This document shows positions 50,601 through 62,290 of a DNA stretch of 64,000 nucleotides, piece after piece. How positions within the stretch are numbered: position 1 is the stretch's first letter; every line of letters starts with the position of its first letter. This DNA is from Certhia americana (lineage: Eukaryota; Chordata; Aves; Passeriformes; Certhiidae). The notes below the pieces were generated by a model that saw only the letters and a list, made by a program, of their open reading frames with translations, did not search any database and was not told where the DNA came from. Position numbers and translations under genes: made by a program. The stretch is from the NCBI GenBank assembly GCA_018697195.1, contig CM031857.1, positions 65,149,972-65,213,971 of the forward strand, read 5' to 3'.

Positions 50601-51229
50601 TATGGTGTAATCCATCTGACAATAAGCTATGTCATCCTGTACTGAAGAAAGAGAACAGACCACAAAGCTCCCTCACATCATGCAAGGTTATCCTGCATGC
50701 TGAGGTCTATTTTTGCAGTCACAAGTCATAAAATATTTTTCAAAAACCTACAAGCTAATTTCATGGAGAAAACCAAGTGGGACAATACCACTTGGTACTT
50801 CAAAAAGATCATGTTTGAAGGCATACACCACCTTGTGGAAGTCTGTCTTGTGCTGTACCCACTTTAAATGTAACCTTGCATGTTTAGACTGAACTGAACT
50901 GATACAGATGCTGCTTCAATGCTAGTTTGAAAGGTGGACAGTCTGAAGGAGCACCATATCACATCACATCCTTACATCAAGGTAAGGAAGAGAATGATGG
51001 AAGCACACAGCCAATCTAGAAATCAAGTAATTGTATGCACAGATATTTAGCCAAAATATGGCCATGTTCCATGATGTGCTTTTCCAAGCTCTCCAAACTT
51101 GTCATCATAAGTCTTTGGTGAGAAAGAGCTGTTGTGTGGGTGCTGAGCATCTTCTTCTAAATTTAATCCTAGTTTTCAACAACTATTTACTTCAGAACTC
51201 CTTCCTTTTAATCTCTTTTTCCCTAGCAG

Positions 51230-51234
<5 letters not shown>

Positions 51235-51281
<47 letters not shown>
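51235..51281. repeat. Poly-A run followed by TA dinucleotides
   Basis: A run of about 31 A residues (51235-51265) is followed directly by eight TA repeats. It could be the tail of a long-decayed retroposed sequence, but nothing recognisable lies upstream, so a simple expanded repeat is equally likely. Confidence 0.95.
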
Positions 51282-51283
<2 letters not shown>

Positions 51284-52232
51284 TTAAAGGAAAAGGCTAT
51301 TCTGTTCTGGATCGAGGAAATGTCAGATATTCCAGAGAATATCTGTCTTTGAGAACAGAATCAGTCCCACTGTTCACTAGAGAATATTTCCCAAGCAGGA
51401 TAGCCCACTATCTGGTTGGGTATGGGCTACAAACTGGCTGCAGTAGTCAGGACTTGTCCTCCGAAGGGCTCCCTAATAGCTTAAGAAGATGAGTATTTTT
51501 CCTCTCCCATGTCATACAGTGAGGTCAGGCTTTCAGGATGTTCACTTTCCTTTCACATCTTATGAGTAACAATATTCTGGATGCTGTACTTCATATAAAA
51601 TCTATGCATGTTTGAGACAATACATGAAGTATGATTAGATTTGGGTTATTTAACTACATTTCCTAAACTCTAAACATGTCTAACCACTGTTATATTAATG
51701 TACAACAAAGATACTCATTCAGCAAGACTCAGACATATGTCTGGAGCTGAAATAAATATCAGGCATGGAAGATACTCCTTGAGCCCTGTAGCTAAAAGAA
51801 GTATTTCATGTGATTTATTATAGCATAAGAATATATGTAGTGATGAAAATAAGTTGAGAACTAGAGGATATGACTTCTTTTTATCCCTTTGGAGACATCA
51901 TAGCTATAACTTATGGGAAGACCAGTCTGGAGTGAATTGTGTGGCTCTGTTATCAGCTGTGGGGTAAATAAAATAATACTCTATTTAATAGACCTGACAA
52001 CAGCTATTGAATTTACATCATGAGATAAAGGCTACTTCTTTTAAAATTAGCTCACCAAAGCCGAAATTTGGATTAGTTATTAACTAAGATGCTCAAGTTT
52101 GAAAGAGTATATATGGAATTCATATGATTTCTAGTTCTCATTTTGTATTTAGTGTTGTGTAGAGGGCTTTGAGCATTTTTCTCAGGGAATAAAACAAACT
52201 GTTAAATTGGGGGTTTGGTTTTGGTTTTGTGG

Positions 52233-52249
52233 TTTTTTTTTTTTTTTTT
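52233..52249. repeat. Poly-T run (17)
   Basis: This is a T run preceded by a GGTTTGGTTTTGG simple repeat. Confidence 0.97.
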
Positions 52250-54046
52250 GATTCTCCTTCCCAAAAAGAAGATGAGAAAAGAGAGTGATAAACTGAATGA
52301 TAGCAATAGCTAAGCTCAGACCTTAAAAAATTGATACTAGCTAAACAATAGACAAAATCACAAGCCAAACTAACTTTTGCAGTATCGTTGGAATTAAGCC
52401 ATTTTAGACAGATGTTATGGGTACAGATAATGCTTACAGAGTTCAACTTTTAAAATTCACTAAAATGAATGTTATTCTTAAAGGAATTAAAGCACTGCAC
52501 AACAGTATTTCAATTCAAGTAAAGATTGCAGTTTAAAAATTCCTTATGGAAGCACACAAGCAAATGACCCACTTAAACAGTCCCCTTCATGTTCTTGGAT
52601 ATCAGTTATTTACAAAAGTTCCTTTGCCACTCAAACAATTTTGTGTCAACAGGAAATGAGTTAGACAATCTTTAATAAACACATAAAGAAGTGCTCTACA
52701 GATAGTTGTTTAATTATGGAGAGCAACTCATTGAAGCATAAAATGCTAGCATGAAGGTTTAGGGAAAAAGGTCTTGGAAATCAGGTATGACTATATCTGT
52801 TTTTATCTGTCCTGACTATATAGTAGCTACCTATATTTTTTAAGTGACATTTAATGTCTGTAGTCAGTATTATGTTTATGGATCCTTATTTGTATTATTA
52901 AATGAGTTTAGTATTAACAGTAATCAAGGTTTCATTTTGTTATGCTAAGAAGGGAGTATGGATTTAAAAAAAAAATTTAGGAAGTGCAGAGAAAACCATT
53001 CACAAAATTATATTTCCACTTGTGTTAGCTTCAACTGTAGCTGAAATTATAGCATATATCCGAGGTACATGATAGAATATACTTTCTGTTCTATGTACGC
53101 TATGGTGAGCAGAAAAGTAAAAGATGGAAGCAGATGCTATTAAACAGACCTGCAATTTTTCTTAGAAATTCTGTTTTCATAATTCTGCTTTCAGGAAAAA
53201 AAAAAAAAAGAGCTGGAATCAAACCTAGCACTCCCTGTTCTACACTTCCACTAATAAGTCATTCTCCTACATTTCTCACAACTTCATTAGAGTGACTGCA
53301 TTTCTTTCACAAGTATGAGCTAGAAACTAAGTGGAAAAGAAAAAAACATACCCCGCATAAAGGCAACTAAGGAGCTGTTCCTGTGTTATGTAAAAAACAT
53401 TTACAGAAAGAATTCTTAAAATAATTATTCGTGACTTCAGTCTTTTCTCTCAGATAGATTAAACAGGTTTTTTACCCATTCCTTCACTATGCCTGATCAA
53501 GCTCAGTACAAAGTACATTATTTTGTACTATTCACTACTTCTGGTATTTTAATATTTTTTAAGATTAAGAAAAAAATTGGTAAAGGTTTCTTCTAGCTGA
53601 AAATAGAAGTATTATTTTAATATATCAGAGAAGCTGTCTGTGAAAAGAGAGTAGACAAACCTCTATTCTATTGAACATTTTCTACTACAAAATCCTGTAT
53701 TAAAATGTTTAACATATCTTTTTCTCTCCATTTTTCCTGAACAGCTCTAATTTTGATATGGAAATTTTTCAAACTTAAATCAGCAGCCGAAGAACTCGAT
53801 TGAGAATGTATTGAACTGGGCCCAGTGTTAAGTCAGATAGTCCCTACATCTCATATTTCTAATTAAATTTTCATGCAGCACTTAAAAATACTGTAATATA
53901 ATATTAACAGTTAATTTAATAATTAAAATCTTATTTTTTTCAAAGTGACTTCATGGCCAGTGTTTATATTATTTCTCTACCTGTATTTTGTAAGAAAAAA
54001 AGCGATATTGGGTATTTTTTATTAATCTTATATATTTTAATGGGCC

Positions 54047-54098
54047 CACACACATATATACACACTCTTGCACACACATACACACTCACACATACAAA
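54047..54098. repeat. CA-rich simple repeat
   Basis: CACACACATATATACACAC-type sequence is interrupted by CTTGC and CTCAC. It is a degenerate CA/TA microsatellite. Confidence 0.9.
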
Positions 54099-54860
54099 AA
54101 GGTTGGCCAGGAAATTAGACATCTTATCTGTGAGCTTGCTAAATAAGGACCAATAACCTAGGTCTGCAGTAGTCTGTGTGATAACTGCTCTTACAAAATG
54201 AAATTTTGACTTTTCACAGCTTAGCTACAAGTAGACATTATCAGTAAAACTGCATTTCTGTGCAATATGATGGGAAGTAAAAGATTTCAACATCTGACAG
54301 GAGAAAATGAACAACTGATAAACAATCTTAGAAATGTTCTCTCACTGCAAGGCATGCTTTTGATGATGATTTACATTTTTATTATTGTTGACTTTCAGAA
54401 TGGGGCTGATGGTTGGCTAAACAAACAATAACTGAAAGAACAAACCACATAAAATGCAAGCCAAATCAAAACCATGACTGGCATCATCTGCTTTAAAAGC
54501 TTTTGCTCATTTTTCTCTTCATTTAAGTAATCAGTAATTGTAACGGGAACTCAGTACATTGGGAAAAATAGCAAAAAAAAATCATCATCGCTTTCCGATT
54601 TCAACATAGTAAATATTCCAAATCCTCTTCCACTTTTCTCCTCCCATTCAAGAATTAAATTCTAATTCCTAACCCAAAGCACAATGAAGGAACTCATAGT
54701 AACACTTAACCCTCCTGCAGAGTCAACATCTGATGTTACACACTAACCTGGGATTGTAGCTTTGGGGGAAAAAGATGCACAACTTAGGAAAGATGACCAT
54801 GCTGAAATATCGATTAATATAAAAAAACCAGCAAGTGAAAAAGTTTGTAACTGTGAACTC

Positions 54861-54881
54861 TTTTTTTTTTTTTTTTTTTTT
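54861..54881. repeat. Poly-T run (21)
   Basis: This is an uninterrupted T run; no associated retroposon body was recognised. Confidence 0.97.
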
Positions 54882-55089
54882 CTGCATTGAAGGATAAGGA
54901 AAGAAACAGGCAAAATTGTTAATTCAGTTAATGTGTTCAGTTGACTAAATAAATTGGAAGAAACAAAAGCATAAAAAATTATTTGATTTTGTTTTGCTGT
55001 TTTGAAGAAATTTCTTGAATGGTTTGGTGGTTTGTCTGCAATCAATTTTTCATTTAAATTAATTAAGATAGTTATCATTTTTAAAGCAG

Positions 55090-55380
55090 TGCTTTAAAAA
55101 TGAATGCTTTTAATATTTTAAAATAATCAAAATCATTTTAGGTTAACCCAATGTTAATTTGACTAAATCCTCATTCCCTCTGTAAATTCCAATTAAAATT
55201 TTACGTAATTGTTTTCTACCTGTTACTACTTAGTGCACAAATTAAACTGAAAATTTTATTAGCTACCCAGCTTTATCTTTTAAATTGAATCAAGTAAATT
55301 TAATAAAACTGGTTATTAATGAATGCACCCTCATCTTCATTTGTTAAGATTTTAATTATAAAAACTTAATGCTAAATAAT
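55090..55380. promoter_or_regulatory. Candidate AT-rich conserved element with homeodomain sites
   Basis: TTAAT/ATTAA-type sites are dense (CAATTAAAAT, GTTATTAATG, TTTTAATTAT) and there are few simple repeats despite very low GC. It could be a homeodomain-responsive enhancer or simply AT-rich neutral DNA. Confidence 0.22.
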
Positions 55381-56370
55381 CCAAAAGAGAAAAGAGGAAC
55401 AAAAATCCCCCCAAATCCCCCCAAAGTTGTATCAGAATTCTGTGATGCTATACTTACTCAGGAAATGCATAGGACAAACCCAAAAAGTGCCTTTATTTCT
55501 TTAGGTATCTGCAATTAAATACTCATCATACATATGCATTTCATCTATGAATTTCATTCTTAGTCCCACCTATTTATACTTATTAAATATATGGGATCCA
55601 GTTGTACCTACTTATTTACAATGTTACATTATTTTAATCTGTGCTCAGAAGCACGGACACAATTCAGCTCCTAGAAGCAAGGACAGTGCTATGGGGTTTA
55701 TTATACAAACTATTGGGATGACAGTCTAACGTAGACTTGTGCCTTAATTCTGTAAGAAAGGGGAAAATGGAGTAGTGAAAGTGGAAAGAAAACAATAAGG
55801 CAGTCTCAGTTATACAACTACGACACTGTAGATTATAGCTTTTCAATAATTTTGAGATGTACAGATTTTATGTATCAGTTAGATAACATTTCTTATTTTT
55901 ATGTCCATTAGATAAAGTAGAATGCAATGTATTGATCTCGCCTAATAAGTTCTAACCCAATTATTGTTTGAAAGTAATATTGACTTCAATCAAAAGAGCT
56001 ATCTCTATTCATTGTTTTTTTAGAGTAAGTTCTTAATATGTTACCTTGAGTCTTTCACCTCAAAAGTTACAATAGTTAAACACTGTGTCTAAGAGAACAA
56101 CAGGAAAACATTCTGTGCCACATTTCCAATGAAAAAATCAGAACATAAGTTCAGAATGATTTCTGTTTAAAAAACAGGTAAGGAACTCAATTATTCAGTT
56201 TCTCTGCCAATGTTCCTTTATTTTTCATACACCCCCTCCCAGCTAATAGCTGAAACTGAAAATCCAACTGACAACTTGCACAAATGCATCAAGCACAGCC
56301 TGGGGATAAAAAAAAGCAAAGGACTCAGCAAAGATAAAGTATGAAAACACAAATCCCACTTCTTAACTTC

Positions 56371-56501
56371 AAGGCCAGGCTGTACAGGGCACTTAGCAAT
56401 GTGGTCTGTGCAAGGTATCCCAGCCCATGGCAGGGGAGCTGGAACGAGGTGTCTTTAAGGTCCCTTTCAACCCAAGCCATTCCATAACTCTATGATTCTA
56501 T
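56371..56501 (+). repeat. CR1 LINE 3'-end fragment
   Basis: This is a plus-strand CR1 3' end. It has AAGGCCAGGCTG, then CCCATGGCAGGGGAGCTGGA, TTTAAGGTCCCTTTCAACCC, and finishes with CTCTATGATTCTAT, the CR1 terminal octamer. It is heavily 5'-truncated and diverged from younger bird CR1 copies. Confidence 0.92.
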
Positions 56502-56929
56502 TTTTAGTGTAACTTTGGGTGGCAAAACTATTGACTGGCTTCAGCAACTGTTTTCTAATGGGTAATAATTGAGTAGAAGATAATATCTGGCAGTGCTAAT
56601 GTGCAAGTATAATAAGGCAGGACTTTTAAGGTGAAATGAATGAACAAGCCCCAGCCAAATGTTTTGTAATAAATCCACTGAAATTCTGGAAAATGTACAA
56701 CAGTAAATGGCTAGAAAACTTTGATTTGAGAGAAATCGAATTACTTTAAATCAGAAGTTGTACAAAGAAAACAAATCCACAGATTTGCAATATGGGTCTT
56801 AAATATTTTTGATATTAAATGAAAGCAAGCAAAGTCAGGACTGCAAGGTAAAGGTGACAGGATCATAGATACTATTTTGCTGTAAATAAAATGTTCTGTT
56901 AATAAAGACAAGGCTCAATATCCTTTCCT

Positions 56930-57430
56930 GAAACAAATATTATTCCCTTGTGTTTGGATGTCGTAACGCTAAACAAAAGGGCTGCAATTTGATCTCTGAC
57001 CATGCTGTGAAGATTTTCTTGTGCCCACATTATTTAGTGCTAGTACTTTCTAGAGCAGATGTGTTGTGGAGGGAGCTAATTGTAGCAGTCAAAACACAGC
57101 CAGGCTAAAAGCTAACAATTAAGCAGTCTGGACAATCAAGGATTCAGTGCTTAAGCTCACTCCCTAGGTCTCTTTTATTTAGCAGAATTTATGGCCTGTT
57201 ACATTGAGGCTTTGCTATGTAACAAAGGAGAAACGTGCCTTGAAAATGCAGCTAAAAAGTCATTGAAGTTGTGTTTTTATTAGTTCATACAATGGAAAAT
57301 GGACATGCTTTCACTCCCACAAATCAAACTGCTGCAAACTGAACATATGTAGCTATTTTGTTTGAACTGCAAAAATTGCATGCAGATGAAAACACAAGTT
57401 TTCGTAAGACTCAGAAAGTCTGTATTTCAG
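56930..57430. promoter_or_regulatory. Candidate conserved intronic element
   Basis: This is unique sequence with GTCGTAACGC, GAGCTAATTGTAG, CTAACAATTAAGCAG (NK-type TTAAG core) and GGACAATCAAGG. It lies about 430 bp right of a CR1 fragment and contains no repeat itself. Confidence 0.33.
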
Positions 57431-58170
57431 TACATCTTTGCTGAACAAAGATTTAAGTCCCTTTTATTATTAATCACAGATAAAAAGGTGCCAGATGCAG
57501 ATCCTCATATCAGAAAAACTAGAATGTAGACTCTAGACACAGGGGAGAAACACTGCATAAATCTAAGTTCAGTATTCAGAGAGGGCTAAACTTACAGTGC
57601 AGAACCAAATATTTTCCTAAACATTCTTAGCATAGAAGAAGTATGTGGGAGGCTGGCTTTAACCAGAACTAAGTCTATGATAACCTCTTGAAACAAGTCT
57701 TTGCTATACAGTTTGAGTTTTTTGTTTGGTTTTTTTTTTTTTTTAATTCCTCCATATCAACAGTACTAAATCTTTGCTCTTGATATAAGTCATCGCTTGC
57801 AGGAAGTTTGACTCTTGCTTGTTGAGAAAAAAAAGTGAGTAACTACACTTGCCAGCTAAATTTCTAATTTCACATATGTGTCCTTAACCTGACCCAACAT
57901 GTGATTGGTTAAATTTCATATGTGCGCAATTCCATAGGTATCTCCTACTAAGATGATCAATAATACATACCCTTCTATCACAAGGCATATACTGTTAGCT
58001 CCTGCAGCACATTCAGAATTTTCTGTGCTCAGAGATGTCCAATACTCATTAGTTTAGCAGTAATTTTCTGAGTGTTGAACTAGTTAAAAATATGCTTAGT
58101 TGAAAGAAATGTGGGAAAATGATAGTACATGTTATTTGCAATATGACATATAATAAAGCACTCATTTTCT

Positions 58171-58311
58171 GGGAAGGAGGGAAGGAATGTGAGGAAGGAA
58201 GGAATGTGAGGAAGGAATGTGCGGAAGGAATGTGTGGAAGGAAGGAAGGAAGGGAGGGAAAGAAAGAAAGAAAGTAAAAAAAAAAAAAAAGAAAAAAGAA
58301 AGAAGAAGGAA
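58171..58311. repeat. GGAAGGAATGTG minisatellite merging into purine simple repeat
   Basis: Tandem GGAAGGAATGTG-type units of 12-16 bp (four copies of GGAATGTG between 58184 and 58231) are followed by GGAA, GAAA and poly-A tracts to about 58311. A long minus-strand open frame over it is low-complexity Phe/Leu/Ser/Pro and is not a gene. Confidence 0.95.
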
Positions 58312-58639
58312 ATTAAGTTAAAATATAATGTCGCTTTGGCAAAATAAATATTTACTTTTCCTAGGTTATGAAGAGCTGAAATGCTGCTGCTACTAGTGAT
58401 AACTTTAACAATAGTTTGAGATATTTTAGCTCTATCTGCAGGGTTCCAGTAGTGAGCCTTTTTTTCTGTGTACAACAAATACACTACATTGCCAATCTCC
58501 TTTTGTCTCACTGCCAAGGTCACGGTCAAGAAACAGACTGAGTTTTTCCACTTTGTTAATCTAGGGTGTCTGGAATTTTTCAGGAAATGCAGGAAATTCT
58601 AGGTGCCTAGTAAAAAGCAAGTAATTTGTATAACAGTGG

Positions 58640-58970
58640 GCAACAGTATCAAGTGTTCTGCACCTGTTTTACACTCTAGGACTGTAATTTCTGCAAAGTA
58701 AACAGTAGATCTCAGGGTCAGATTACAAATTCTAGTAGGCTGTTTGCTAGATTGCCACTTTGTTTAACCTTTACACTTTCATTTATAAAGGAGAAAGTAT
58801 CATTGTCACACCAAGAGGGCAGTTAAAGAGTTTTAATTAACTGTGGAGGTAATTAGACCTCCTAGTTTAACAATTATCAGACAATTCTTTTCTCCTCTAA
58901 GTCCTTTAAAGTTGCCCAGTCCTTTATGAGGAATAAAATCCATTTTTCAAATATTTTGCTGAAAAGAAAA
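58640..58970. promoter_or_regulatory. Candidate conserved intronic element with palindromic homeodomain site
   Basis: This includes TTTTAATTAACTG at 58831-58843 and the 18-bp inverted repeat GGAGGT-AATTAG-ACCTCC at 58845-58862, which carries a TAATTA core. A weak CTCF-like AGAGGGCAG is at 58814-58822. It is repeat-free and contrasts with the GGAA block 330 bp to its left. Confidence 0.33.
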
Positions 58971-59870
58971 ACGGATAAAAGACTATCCAGAAAGAAAAGC
59001 TGATTCTACTATGAAATTATCTATTTCCTTCTTTTGATTTAATAACAAGTCAAAATCTATCAGCTTCTCATCCACCATTCCCTGCCAAAGTCCAATTCTA
59101 ATCCAATTGCTCCTTTTATTAACCCACCCTCCCTTCAGTCTCCTGAGCCTCTGCTCTGTTTGGCCCATTGTTTTACTCACACATATGCCAAAGGTGAAAA
59201 AAACCCTCCCCCTCCATCTTTCCAATAAAGTTGATTGTTTACAACTGTAGTTTAAACAATTATTTGAAATCTCTGATACAGCTTTCTCTCTTCCCCTTCA
59301 GAAGACAAGATCTCTCATCATAAGGGACATTGTTTATCACTTCTGATTCTCAACTTCATTTTTCAAGATGTAGATATACCTCAGAAAGCAAGTAACAGCA
59401 ATCTTACTCCCAAAGTCAAGGAAGGAATCCTCAACATTGACTCTCCCTTAACACAACACATAACTATGGATGTAGATACATTAATACATACACGTAGGTC
59501 CTTTAAAAAAGTCAAATAGGAAGTAATACAGAACTGTGTTCAGTGGTTCTCAAGGGAAAAAAAAAAAAAAAAGAAAATGAGAGGTTTCTTTTGCTGGCAT
59601 GAATCATTACAGCATCATTTGAGTTAAATGTACAACAGGTGTGGGCTCTGGGATTATCTCTTGTATCATTGTGCCAAAGCCTAGCTCCCATACACCTGTA
59701 TTCCAATCTACAGCCTCTGCTGAACACAGTTCCTGCTATGCTGATGGTTCATTTGCATGCATACAAAACCGTGGTTTACTCTTTATGCCCTCCATGTGAA
59801 GCTCACAAATTTTAAGAAAATGATTAAGTAAATTTCTCACTAGTACAGAATTGGATGCGACAGATGAAGA

Positions 59871-59948
59871 CGTGACTTGAACAGGTCACAAAAACACTGA
59901 CAGAGGGGTGACAGTGACAGATTGGAGAGCTGAACCCCAGGTCTGTAC
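59871..59948 (-). repeat. Possible second MIR-type SINE remnant
   Basis: GTGACTTGAACAGGTCACAA followed after an interval by GAGAGCTGAACCCCAGGTCT resembles the reverse complement of the MIR head and core, with the tRNA-derived AACCC-AGGTCT end. It is more decayed than the copy at 40139, and the middle does not align well by eye. Confidence 0.4.
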
Positions 59949-60439
59949 ATATAATGTGTGTTTCTTTCCTCAAAAAAAAATTTTTAACATTGAAATGTTA
60001 AAAAAATCACAGAATTTTAAATAAAAAGATGAGAATTCAGCTTGTTAGTGATAAACAAATTATCATGCATTACAGTTTAATTGGAAGTTGATAGGCTAAC
60101 CAAAAATAGGCAAAATTTAAAGAAAAGCAGGAGGAAGCTGTAAAACATAAAGAGCTGAAAGGGCTGAAATGATGACAGGATACAGCCAAGAACATCATTT
60201 GGCCAGAAGGAATTTTGGTTGAATTACTGTGTGAAGTAAAAATGAAAACACAAGACCAACATCCAAGATCAGCGCAGGAGTCTGAGGTGCTGCCATAAAC
60301 CTCTTGAGATTTGTTCTCATTATTTTAACTCCCCCAAAACCATAGTGCAGTTATAAGTCTTGTGAATTCCAGTTGCTTATCATTTGTTCTACACATAATA
60401 AATCCTTATGTGTAATATGCATCATATAATAGAGTAGTA

Positions 60440-60735
60440 AATATTTCCAATTAGCTTTAGTGTCACAGTCCTCAAAAACTGATGCATTTATGTTAATATA
60501 AAAGCATACATGGAACATTTTATCATGCATTAGAGATTTTAATCAGGTAATCTGCACAGCATCTGGAAACCTAAGCAGAGGCAAAGTCTGCTATAACAAA
60601 GGCACTGTAACAGTTCACCTTCAGTGAAGAACAATAATGCATTATTAAATTCACTTTCCTGCTCAGTGGTTACACTTAGCTGACCACAGCAAATTTGCTC
60701 TCTGCCTGGTCTTCACAAGTTGGCAGAAAAATAGA
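60440..60735. promoter_or_regulatory. Candidate conserved intronic element
   Basis: This is unique sequence with TCCAATTAGC, GAGATTTTAATCAGG, ATAATGCATTATTAAAT (palindromic ATAATGCATTAT at 60633-60644) and paired TTCACTT/AGTGG motifs. Its texture resembles conserved noncoding DNA. Confidence 0.28.
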
Positions 60736-61960
60736 TTCTGTCACATTTAACGGGTTCTGAAAATGACAGGATGCCTCTCTTGGTTTAACTATAAACCATA
60801 ATCTTTCAGAAGTAAACATAATTACAAATGCCTTTTGTCACGTAGTTCTTAGGAAGGATATTATATGTGGGTTATTAGAGTAGTAGATCTCACTATGTAC
60901 TTGAATATCATTAGAAGCCAGAATTGATATTGCACAACAGCAACTTCAAAAAAGAATCTGATTTCTATTTTTCTTTGATCCTAAATGACATCATAATTCT
61001 TAGAAAACAAAGGTACAGGCATCAAATTCCTTGAGTATGGTCAAACAGTTACCAAGAGATATTACTCCTTAAACGAACATCAAAGAAAAACCTATGTTCT
61101 CTTTTGTCCAAAATACTGTTTTAATCTTATTCTGCATCTAATTAGAAATTTGCTTTGTTTTACATACATTTGATTGAAGGAAGCTTTAAGAAAATTCAGG
61201 ATTCAGTGATGAAGAATTATTGATTAGGAATTTAATTAGCAAAAGTCAGCTTAGTTATTCACAACAGAACCCGATCCCTTCAGGTTTCCAAGGAGTTCTA
61301 TCAAGCTGCAAGCATGGTAACAATCTGCTCCATATGATGATATTAACTTTCAGGAAGAGGTCTTCAAACAACACCGTACACCACTTAAATACTGGTGAAG
61401 TGCAATTTAGGTCCCAGTTAAGATTTTTAATTAGGTTTGTGTACATAACTAGTTTAGAAATTTCAAGACACTTATTTTTTCCCCCTGTAAGCCCTTTCAT
61501 TCAGTAGATTTCTTAGAAAAAGCTCTAAAGTGGGAAGTTTGAAGACTCACTAAAAGACAGGTTTTAGTTCTGGAATCTATCTGTGGCTTTTTTATTGCTT
61601 ATTTAGATACAAAAAAAAAGTTTAAGTAACTCCTCAGAAGGAACTTAAGTTTTACAATGATACTGTACTCAAAACTGACATGGAACTTAACACAGTCACT
61701 GTTCACCGAAGTGGAATTGCCACCTGATGCTAGGTAGACCATCCTTAACATTATGTGCCTTGAGTGACAATTCTGTAAATTGAAAAAAGATGTAAAATGG
61801 CATAAAATATTTGGATCTTAACTCCACCCTTGCTGTGAACAGCATCACCAGGAACAAAACTGAAGCTTTCCTGGACACTGAATAAATATTTCTGTGAGTC
61901 CTCATCACTCTCTAGCAGAGAGATAGTTATGTTTCTCTTTTAAGTCATTAAACAGAAGTT

Positions 61961-62290
61961 CACAGCACCATAGAACGGTTTGGGTGGGAGGAATCCTTAA
62001 AGATCATGTAGTTCCAACCCCCTGCCAAGGGCAGAAACAGGAATGAGGCATCCACAACTTCTCTGGACAACCTGTCCCAGTGTCTCACCATCCTCGTAAT
62101 AAGAAATTTCTTCCTTTTGGCCAATTTAAACCCCTTTGAAATCACTGTTCCTGTCCTGTAGGTAAAAGTCTTAGCCCTTGGTAAAAAAGTCCCTCTCTGT
62201 CTTTCTTTTAATCTCTGTATAAGCACTGAAAGGCCACAACAAAGTCTCCCTGGGGCCATTTCTTCTCCAGGCTGAAAAACTTTTATAGAA
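61961..62290 (-). repeat. CR1 LINE 3'-end fragment
   Basis: Read on the minus strand, this ends in the CR1 3' terminus. On the plus strand it begins CATAGAACGGTTTGGGTGGG, followed by the familiar TTAAAGATCATGTAGTTCCA, CCCCCTGCCAAGGGCAG and GGCATCCACAACTTCTCTGG segments, and then the CTCCCTGGGGCC / TTCTCCAGGCTGAA segment. Compared with the usual avian CR1 sequence, roughly 60 bp between the GGGCAG and GGCATCCACAAC segments appear to be missing. It is 5'-truncated, as most CR1 copies are, and has no intact reverse transcriptase. A 121-codon open frame across it is an artefact of this repeat. Confidence 0.92.

Noticed and set aside
51235..51281. Processed pseudogene poly-A tail
   Set aside because: No recognisable gene body precedes it and no target-site duplication was seen.
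58080..58529. 149-codon minus-strand open frame
   Set aside because: Most of it translates the GGAA/poly-A simple repeat into Phe/Leu/Ser/Pro runs; low complexity, no domain.
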